Source: Candidatus Magasanikiibacteriota bacterium (GTDB lineage Bacteria; Patescibacteriota; Patescibacteriia; Magasanikbacterales; UBA10003). Taken from it: 9,872 bases of DNA. Every line of letters starts with the position of its first letter. Position 1 is the stretch's first letter. The stretch spans positions 2,025 through 11,896 of the forward strand of contig JAPLWR010000027.1 in NCBI GenBank assembly GCA_026396495.1. Direction: 5' to 3'. The notes beneath the pieces were generated by a model. The model worked only from the letters and a program-made list of their open reading frames with translations. It had not been told where the DNA came from and did not search any database. Shown here one piece after another: positions 5,701 through 9,872 of the stretch. A program made the position numbers and the translations under genes.

Positions 5701-6252
5701 GTGGAGAAGATCAGGGCTTTCGGACGCAAGATCAAGGCAATTTTGTCGTGGTTGAAGTGGGAGGGTCGGGAGTTGCTGTCCATGTGGCCCATCAAGTGGT
5801 CTCTGTGGTTTCTGGTCATCATCGCCGTCGGCTACTTCTTTTCGTGGATGAAGGAAAGCGAGAAGGAGAGGGACGTCGAGGTTCTGCAGTCGCTCAGTGG
5901 TGTCTGCACCAAGGGCAACATGGGTCAGCCGATGGTGCGGCACAGCCTGAATACCAATCCCCAGTACTTCTGCATGGCAGAAGATGGGCGAATGACGCGG
6001 GTGCAGTTCTCAAACCAGAACATGTTCGAATACATCGGTCAGAGCCAAGATGGACAAACCGAGTTTAAACGCTCGGTTTTTCCTTTGTTTAGGCTCCAAT
6101 TTGCAGGTTCGAACGCCGGGCTTTCCTGTCGTGCTGAAATAATACCGGCAATTAGAATTGAATACAGTTTTTCGGTAGAAAGACTAAGTTTTTTCTCTTT
6201 TAATGTAAGGTTCGAACGGAGCGTTGCGAGTGCTTCCACTTTTTCATTGTAA
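5701..6252 (+). CDS. One-helix membrane protein, 3' end replaced by mobile-element DNA
   Basis: I do not recognise the family. Starting at the GTG at 5701 the protein has a basic, tryptophan-containing N-terminus, one membrane helix (about residues 34-50, around WSLWFLVIIAVGYFFSW), a charged stretch (KESEKERDVE) and a soluble domain with two cysteines (in GVCTK and YFCMAED) up to about residue 120. After about base 6040 the frame runs antisense to the recombinase gene and base composition drops from GC-rich to AT-rich, so the last 60-70 residues are almost certainly not original. An intrinsic terminator (6056-6081) lies before the stop codon at 6250-6252, so most transcripts would have no stop. 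This looks like a gene truncated by insertion of the element; the missing part may lie at the other end outside the window. Its GC-rich codon use differs from its AT-rich neighbours. Confidence 0.6.
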   Translation: MEKIRAFGRKIKAILSWLKWEGRELLSMWPIKWSLWFLVIIAVGYFFSWMKESEKERDVEVLQSLSGVCTKGNMGQPMVRHSLNTNPQYFCMAEDGRMTRVQFSNQNMFEYIGQSQDGQTEFKRSVFPLFRLQFAGSNAGLSCRAEIIPAIRIEYSFSVERLSFFSFNVRFERSVASASTFSL

Positions 6253-7748
6253 TCATCGCCTTGGAAAACCTCGGAGATTCCAACTGCAAGGTTAAATGCT
6301 TTCTTTGCTCTCTCGAGTGCGCTGTTGTCTGCACTGCCTGTTTCGGATAAGGTTCTTGTAATGTTTTCGATCTCGGACTTAAGGGAGGTTTTCATATTCA
6401 AAAAGTCGTCCTCATCGATTGCGCCTCTCATTTTCATTCTGATTAACTCCGAGTATTCCTTTTCTTTAGCTTCTTTTTGTTTGAGCCACATGTCCTTGCG
6501 TTCGAATTCGTTTTGCTTGTCGTTTTGAGTGAGTTCGCTCAAGTGTTTAATGCTCCAATCACGCAGGTCCGGGGAAATTTTAAGGTTACTTTCAAAGTAG
6601 CCGGCCAAGTATTCATCAATATCACTTTGGTACACGCTTCTTTCGGGGCACGTAGGCATCCTCCTCTTTGTGCAATGATAATAAATGTAGTGTGCGTATT
6701 TAGGGCTTTTCATTTCTGTGATTTTTGTATTACAAACCGGACAGTGAGTTTTGGACTTGTAGGCAAATTTCTTTTTACAATTTGAACAAGTGAGTTGGTG
6801 TTTGTGTTCAGCCGTCACTGCACCGCCACAAGTTCCGCATTTTGTTCTACCAATATAAGGAAACTCATTTTTATTTGTTTTTGGGCGTGGGTTTCCTTTT
6901 CCGCCCAGCATTGATTGAATAAGCCAGTATTGCTCCTCTGATATTATGCGAGGAACCGTCTCATTAACTTTATACCTAATAATTTGATCATTCTCGTCTT
7001 TTCCAAAAAAGAAGCCGGCATAAAACGGGTCCTTTAACACTAAATGCAAATGAGATAAGGCTATAGGATTTCCACCCTCTTTGTCTCGTTGAATGTTTTT
7101 AAGTCCGAGTGTGTTTTTTGCATATTCGTGTAAACGTCTAACGGAGTATTTGCCAGTTAAAAATTCAAGGAGCAGTTGCTTAACAAGATGAAAACGATCG
7201 GGATCAGATAAAATTCGTCTTTTTCCTTTTTCTCCAAAATCATTGATGTAACCAATTTTGGCAATACCAGCCGGATATCCGAGTTCGCGTTTTTTTCTTA
7301 AGCCTCTTTTAACATCGATGCTTTTGTTGTCATTCTCCATTTTGGCCTGACTGCAAAAAAGAGTGAGCATAAATTTATCTTGTGGTGTGTTTCTGAATAC
7401 CTGCTGTTGCGTGATAATCTCACGGAGCTTCTCTTTATCAAACAAATCTACCAAGCGAGCGGCATCGATTGCGTTACGAGATAAACGATTTGCATGCCAA
7501 GCTATAATGCCCTGAACTTCTCCGTTTTCTATTCTCTTTATGAGTTGTTCAAAAACTGGTCGACCGAAGGAATTTTTTGCTGATTTTGATTCTGTTAGAA
7601 TATCCGTCGTCAAAACTTTATTTTGAGAACTTATTTTATTAATTTCTGGGACCTGAGATTCAATTGATAACGCTTGTTTATCCTCAGCTTCGCTTGATTT
7701 TCTTGCGTAGCCGTTATAAATAATTTTTGTTTGGTGTTGGTTGTTCAT
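6039..7748 (-). CDS. Large serine recombinase (integrase)
   Basis: Large serine recombinases integrate and excise elements at short attachment sites through a serine-DNA intermediate. This 569-residue protein has the expected parts: a resolvase catalytic domain (about 8-150) with YARKSSE (catalytic Ser18) and WHANRLSRN (84-92, active-site arginines); a recombinase domain (about 160-285, including HLVLKDPFYAGFFFGK); a zinc ribbon with cysteine pairs C304/C307, C321/C324, C336/C339 and C359 to C367; and a coiled-coil region (about 415-475) typical of the regulator of integration direction. All key residues are intact. The ATG at 7748 has no clear ribosome binding site; an imperfect copy of the leader (AACAACCAA, then CAAACAAAA) is repeated in the first codons. 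The C-terminus overlaps the truncated membrane gene, which marks the probable attachment end. A weak -10 (TATAGT on the minus strand, 7790-7795) lies upstream. Confidence 0.95.
   Translation of the reverse strand: MNNQHQTKIIYNGYARKSSEAEDKQALSIESQVPEINKISSQNKVLTTDILTESKSAKNSFGRPVFEQLIKRIENGEVQGIIAWHANRLSRNAIDAARLVDLFDKEKLREIITQQQVFRNTPQDKFMLTLFCSQAKMENDNKSIDVKRGLRKKRELGYPAGIAKIGYINDFGEKGKRRILSDPDRFHLVKQLLLEFLTGKYSVRRLHEYAKNTLGLKNIQRDKEGGNPIALSHLHLVLKDPFYAGFFFGKDENDQIIRYKVNETVPRIISEEQYWLIQSMLGGKGNPRPKTNKNEFPYIGRTKCGTCGGAVTAEHKHQLTCSNCKKKFAYKSKTHCPVCNTKITEMKSPKYAHYIYYHCTKRRMPTCPERSVYQSDIDEYLAGYFESNLKISPDLRDWSIKHLSELTQNDKQNEFERKDMWLKQKEAKEKEYSELIRMKMRGAIDEDDFLNMKTSLKSEIENITRTLSETGSADNSALERAKKAFNLAVGISEVFQGDDYNEKVEALATLRSNLTLKEKKLSLSTEKLYSILIAGIISARQESPAFEPANWSLNKGKTERLNSVCPSWL
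6056..6081 (+). terminator. Intrinsic terminator inside the overlapping 3' ends
   Basis: AAACCGAG (6056-6063) pairs with CTCGGTTT (6072-6079) around TTTAAACG, followed by further T on the + strand. It lies inside the last codons of the recombinase on the other strand and inside the open frame of the truncated membrane gene. On the minus strand the T tail is poor, so it acts mainly rightward. Confidence 0.6.
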
Positions 7749-7799
7749 AATTTTGTTTGGTTGTTAATAATTTCTAATTGTTACTACACACTATAAAGA

Positions 7800-8169
7800 C
7801 TTAGGTTCGAAGAAGTCCAGCTTACTGTCTTTCTTTTATTTTTCAGGCGGTGGCCGAGTTTCTTAAAGAGCCCCCTTACCCCCACAACATTGCTGTTTAA
7901 GGGAGTTCGCCGTGCCTTTGATCCGTTTTCTCTCGGAGGCGACTTGGTTCCAACTCTCACTCGGACTACCTTGGCGTCCGGTGGTATTCCCGATTGCGTT
8001 AGGAACGATTAGCTACACCGCAATCGGCGACAATGGGTTTTATTTTTCAGTCGTATGGCACTTCTGTCGCGCGAAGTCACGCATTCCCATCGCCTTATAC
8101 CTATTTTATTTTTACAAGCCCTGTATAAGGTTCGCCCCGGGGCTTGAATGAGCGAGTATTCCTACTCGC
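7800..8169 (-). ncRNA. Predicted structured RNA with pseudoknot, about 370 nt
   Basis: This stretch has no convincing gene but is dense in pairing. Read on the minus strand: a hairpin GCGAGTA-GGAA-TACTCGC (8169-8152, GNRA loop). Then an H-type pseudoknot in which CAAGCCC (8146-8140) pairs with GGGCTTG (8121-8115) and CCTTATAC (8130-8123) pairs with GTATAAGG (8100-8093), with an A-rich third loop of 14 bases. A stem ACTTC/GAAGT (8077-8073 with 8064-8060) lies within a longer pairing of 8094-8086 with 8037-8026. A nine-base stem CCGATTGCG/CGCAATCGG (8027-8019 with 7998-7990) follows. Finally a stem 7905-7898 with 7878-7871 encloses AACA-GCAA-TGTT, another GNRA loop. GNRA loops, A-rich linkers and a G-U pair fit the minus strand only. 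I see no match to tmRNA, RNase P, SRP, group I or group II RNA. A role in the element is inferred. Confidence 0.6.
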
Positions 8170-8377
8170 CGGTATTTTGCTCAAGAGTGCAACTCACTCT
8201 TGCCACAACAGGCGAGTTTTTCTTTTCGTCTGCTCTGGCAAGGGCGGTAAGACCCAATCTCGTAAGTTTTAATATCGACACGCCGAGTTCTTTTGCTTCA
8301 TCGTCAGACAACAAAACTCCGTAGTCTTTTTCTACGATTTGTTTGAGTTCTTTAATTGTCTGAGTTTTTAATTCCAT
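8162..8377 (-). CDS. Small helical protein of unknown function (71 residues)
   Basis: The protein is short, charged and probably all-helical: a first helix with TIKELKQIVEKDYG (residues 7-20), then LSDDEAKELGVSILKLTRLG (23-42), and a polar tail. I recall similar small proteins with a YGV.LSDEEA-like centre near integrases in Patescibacteria, but no function is known. There is no membrane helix and no cysteine pair. The ATG at 8377 has no Shine-Dalgarno sequence; instead a strong 10-bp hairpin ends seven bases before it. The stop codon TAG lies in the loop and edge of a GNRA-type hairpin that begins the structured RNA downstream, so the two may share a transcript. It could be an accessory factor of the recombinase or a small regulator; this is speculation from position only. 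Confidence 0.65.
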   Translation of the reverse strand: MELKTQTIKELKQIVEKDYGVLLSDDEAKELGVSILKLTRLGLTALARADEKKNSPVVARVSCTLEQNTGE

Positions 8378-8379
8378 AA

Positions 8380-8422
8380 ATCAAACGGCCCCGGAAAGGT
8401 GATTAACCGGGGCCGTATTGAT
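8380..8422 (-). promoter_or_regulatory. Strong hairpin directly in front of the 71-residue gene
   Basis: CCGGGGCCGT (8407-8416 on +) pairs perfectly with ACGGCCCCGG (8385-8394), extended by ATCAA/TTGAT at the base with one bulged A, around a 12-base loop. On the minus strand it ends seven bases before the ATG, where a ribosome binding site is expected. The short T-rich tail (GTTTGATTT) is poor for a terminator, so a translational or stability control element, or an operator, is equally possible. A further hairpin (GCCACCA 8431-8437 with TGATGGC 8446-8452) lies just upstream. Confidence 0.55.
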
Positions 8423-8453
8423 CAGTGATGGCCACCACCTTTTTATGATGGCG

Positions 8454-8491
8454 ATAAATAAAAACCGCTATCATATTTCTATGGTAGCGGT
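8454..8491 (-). terminator. Intrinsic terminator of the HTH/unknown operon
   Basis: On the minus strand, bases 8491-8480 (ACCGCTACCATA) pair over 12 positions with 8475-8464 (TATGATAGCGGT) around a GAAA tetraloop, followed by TTTTATTT. It is 25 bases behind the stop codon of the upstream gene. The + strand side has no T tail. Confidence 0.9.
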
Positions 8492-8515
8492 CTTGCTAAA
8501 TTAAATAGAGGTGAA

Positions 8516-9220
8516 TTAAAACTTAAATTTGAATTTACCCAGTCTTAGTTTTCTTTGATTTTTTATTATTGTTTTTACACTGTCGGAGCCAATATGAATG
8601 TCATGTTTTTCCTTAATGATTCTGGCAATTTCTATGTCTTTATAATCTCCCTTTTTCATGCCGAGTTCTTTTCTGCTTTGTAAATATAAATCATAAATAA
8701 GCGCGTCTCTTTTTTTAATATCTTCATCCTCATTCATAACTCTTTGAGGGTTGTGTTCTTGTCGACCGAGCACATTTTCTATTTCATCCCATCGGTTGCG
8801 TATTTCGTCGACGACCTGCTCGCACGTGCTTCCACCTAAAATATATATTTTTGAAAAAGGTAAATTCATTTTTTTGTACAACTCATCAAGTGTGCCCTTT
8901 GTTGGCTTATTCTCTGGCACATCGTCTATGACAATTTTAGGGTCCCTTCTTGACGATATGTGGTTAGGACCAAAAATTAAATACTGATCTAACACAGTTT
9001 TGTAGATTATTGGGATGCTAAATTGTTTTTGTAATTCAAAATTGAAAGCCAACAATTGCATACCGCCGTCTTTATTCACAGATAGCCATTTCTGAAATTC
9101 ATCATCGTTCTTAAAACCACAATCGGGAATTTTGAGAGTTTTTCTGACTTCTTGAATAAATTTATTAAACCCTTGGTTCAAAGAGAGCTCATAAATAAGT
9201 CGCTTTGTCCGTAGGCCCAT
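8516..9220 (-). CDS. Unknown protein of the element's HTH operon
   Basis: I do not recognise this protein (234 residues from the ATG at 9220). It is soluble and charged. The N-terminal half has helical stretches (FNKFIQEVRKTL, then FQKWLSVNKDGGMQLLAFNF). The middle contains YLIFGPNHISSRRDPKIVIDD-like strands and ILGGSTCEQVVDEI. The C-terminal third (YKDIEIARIIKEKHDIHIGSDSVKTIIKN) resembles a helix-turn-helix, with a basic end (RKLRLGKFKFKF). DNA binding is therefore plausible. The ATG at 9220 is preferred over the one at 9244 because AAGGTGA stands just before it; that sequence belongs to a tandem repeat of GGTGAAAAA. The gene lies closely behind the terminase-small-subunit-like gene and ends in a strong terminator, so both are one operon. 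It is not a large terminase: no Walker motif is visible. Confidence 0.7.
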   Translation of the reverse strand: MGLRTKRLIYELSLNQGFNKFIQEVRKTLKIPDCGFKNDDEFQKWLSVNKDGGMQLLAFNFELQKQFSIPIIYKTVLDQYLIFGPNHISSRRDPKIVIDDVPENKPTKGTLDELYKKMNLPFSKIYILGGSTCEQVVDEIRNRWDEIENVLGRQEHNPQRVMNEDEDIKKRDALIYDLYLQSRKELGMKKGDYKDIEIARIIKEKHDIHIGSDSVKTIIKNQRKLRLGKFKFKF

Positions 9221-9251
9221 TTTTTCACCTTTTTCACCTTTCATATTGTTA

Positions 9252-9722
9252 TCAGGCTAACATTTTTTTGTTTGCATAATTATCCAATAAATCCTCAAGT
9301 GTTTTTTCTCCGCCGTCTTTTGTTGGGTAAAAATACACTTCGTTATGTGTCTTGTAGCCGGGGTGTTTTCGGCTTAAATAAAACCGAACCGATGGACCGT
9401 CTCCTTGCAGTATTTTCAACATTAAAATGTCCTCAACGAGATCGTTAAGATGGCATTTAGTGTACTCAATTTTTTCTTTGAATTCCTTGTCCTCGTGTAG
9501 CCAGCGATAGAAGGTGTCCCGGCTGATTCCGGCTTGTTGAGTAGCGAGGCTAACACTTGAACCGCCGATACTTTCAAACATCGCCACAAATCGCTCTTTC
9601 GCTTGCCGGGTGCTGACACGTTCGTCTTTTTGAACATCATCGCACACGGGGCCAACGGTGGCCCCACGCGTGGCTAACATGGGTGAAAGGTGCTCAATTT
9701 TGTCAGGTTTGTCCGATTTCAT
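9252..9722 (-). CDS. Terminase-small-subunit-like helix-turn-helix protein
   Basis: The 156-residue protein resembles phage terminase small subunits and phBC6A51-type HTH proteins. These bind phage DNA at packaging starts or act as element regulators. After a polar N-terminus, residues 40-80 hold the HTH: AKERFVAMFESIGG, then SLATQQAGISRDTFYRWLHED with the recognition helix at about 67-76. The next helices (about 80-107) and the segment GDGPSVRFYLSRKHPGYK (107-124) are typical of the family's oligomerisation and C-terminal part. The ATG at 9722 has a weak ribosome binding site but a strong promoter upstream. The next gene starts within about 7-31 bases. No large terminase follows in the same operon, so packaging cannot be claimed; a DNA-binding regulator of the element is equally likely. 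Confidence 0.75.
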   Translation of the reverse strand: MKSDKPDKIEHLSPMLATRGATVGPVCDDVQKDERVSTRQAKERFVAMFESIGGSSVSLATQQAGISRDTFYRWLHEDKEFKEKIEYTKCHLNDLVEDILMLKILQGDGPSVRFYLSRKHPGYKTHNEVYFYPTKDGGEKTLEDLLDNYANKKMLA

Positions 9723-9751
9723 AATAAAAATGTTTATTTTGCCTTAACTCT

Positions 9752-9771
9752 ATTATGCCAAATTATGCCAA
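9752..9771. repeat. Tandem 10-bp direct repeat, possible operator
   Basis: ATTATGCCAA occurs twice back to back (9752-9761 and 9762-9771). The repeat covers the -10 box and spacer of the leftward promoter, and its period is about one helical turn, so a protein could bind both copies on the same face of the DNA. Confidence 0.7.
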
Positions 9772-9780
9772 CTTTGACAA
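9752..9780 (-). promoter_or_regulatory. Leftward promoter of the HTH operon
   Basis: On the minus strand TTGTCA (9780-9775) and CATAAT (9757-9752) are separated by 17 bases. The -35 box overlaps the -35 box of the rightward promoter, so the two polymerases would compete. Confidence 0.72.
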
Positions 9781-9802
9781 CGCAATTTGAAAGGGGTAAA
9801 AT
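9774..9802 (+). promoter_or_regulatory. Rightward promoter of the divergent pair
   Basis: TTGACA (9774-9779) and TAAAAT (9797-9802) are separated by 17 bases. Transcription would begin near 9809, ahead of the ATG at 9834. Confidence 0.72.
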
Positions 9803-9833
9803 TAAAATGCAAAGCTAAAAGTTAATCATCGCT

Positions 9834-9872
9834 ATGAATACAAACATCGACAAACTTTTTACGATTGAAGAA
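9834..9872 (+). CDS. Start of a probable excisionase/HTH protein (3' partial)
   Basis: Only 13 codons are present, reading MNTNIDKLFTIEE to the window end without a stop. The pattern KLFTIEE close to the N-terminus is how many excisionase and MerR-like HTH proteins begin (typically followed by a helix such as VAxxLxVS). This, and its position opposite the element's HTH operon behind divergent promoters, suggests a regulator or recombination directionality factor. The identification rests on very few residues and is tentative. The ribosome binding site is weak. Confidence 0.5.
   Translation, partial: MNTNIDKLFTIEE

Larger units (their letters stand above)
6039..9872. mobile_element. Integrated prophage-like or integrative element (right end outside window)
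   Basis: The inferred element begins near the 3' end of the serine recombinase gene, where it cuts into the + strand membrane gene. It contains a large serine recombinase, a structured RNA, a small unknown protein, a terminase-small-subunit-like HTH protein with an unknown partner, and a probable excisionase/HTH gene behind divergent promoters. Gene direction (mostly -) and the composition break at about 6040-6090 support a boundary there. The right attachment site, large terminase and structural genes are not in view, so phage versus non-phage element is undecided. The exact left attachment core cannot be fixed without an empty-site sequence. Confidence 0.6.

Noticed and set aside
5616..6068. 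Overlapping frames on both strands in the truncated membrane gene region
   Set aside because: Promoter, GGAGG site and GTG at 5701 point to a single frame with a clear membrane helix; the others are low-complexity shadows caused by GC-rich codons.
6104..7811. AGGTTCGAA recurring at about 6104, 6209 and 7803 as possible recombinase or attachment repeats
   Set aside because: Two copies are ordinary codons of the recombinase and the flanks differ, so chance and tRNA T-loop resemblance are enough.
7912..8151. A + strand frame of 79 codons from a GTG with GGGAG upstream, across the structured region
   Set aside because: The sequence is explained better by base pairing (pseudoknot, nine-base stem, GNRA loops) that favours the minus strand. 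The peptide has no recognisable domain. A comparison of homologues could reopen this.
7800..8169. tmRNA, RNase P RNA or group II intron as identity of the structured RNA
   Set aside because: No tag frame with tRNA-like ends, no GAGGAAAGTCC-type RNase P core, and no domain V pattern were found.

Overview
The window looks like part of a small, AT-rich bacterial chromosome. The best fit is a Patescibacteria (Candidate Phyla Radiation) type genome. Reasons: short tightly packed genes, many starts with little or no Shine-Dalgarno sequence, a bactofilin next to a diverged diacylglycerol-kinase-fold protein, a free-standing LAGLIDADG endonuclease, and several small membrane proteins. The lineage is inferred from gene content; no 16S rRNA or other marker is present.

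Left part (1-5600, all on +): the ATPase end of a histidine kinase (2-487). A clean sigma70-type promoter then leads to a bactofilin and a diverged DAGK-fold protein, with tRNA-Val(TAC) three bases behind and a terminator. Next is a self-contained unit, promoter to terminator, for a 355-residue protein with beta-carbonic-anhydrase-like zinc motifs (2079-3146). A two-motif LAGLIDADG endonuclease follows; its last codons overlap an odd tRNA-Leu(GAG) that lacks the usual D-loop/T-loop elbow bases. Behind the tRNA come a two-helix membrane protein, a class I methyltransferase, a three-helix membrane protein and a YraN-family protein.

Junction (5600-6250): a well-expressed-looking, GC-rich gene for a one-helix membrane protein runs without a stop codon into the 3' end of a convergent large serine recombinase gene. 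An intrinsic terminator lies inside the fused reading frame. This is probably the left edge of an integrated element.

Element (about 6040 to beyond 9872, mostly on -): a large serine recombinase; about 370 bases that fold on the minus strand into a structured RNA with an H-type pseudoknot, GNRA tetraloops and repeated A-rich linkers; a 71-residue protein preceded by a strong hairpin; and a two-gene operon ending in a strong terminator, made of a terminase-small-subunit-like HTH protein and an unknown protein. At the right edge, overlapping divergent promoters with a tandem 10-bp repeat separate that operon from a rightward gene whose first 13 codons look like an excisionase/HTH protein. Recombinase, HTH proteins and the divergent switch together suggest a prophage or phage-derived integrative element, cut off by the window end.

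The most promising unexplained items are the minus-strand structured RNA (7800-8169) and the elbow-less tRNA-Leu.
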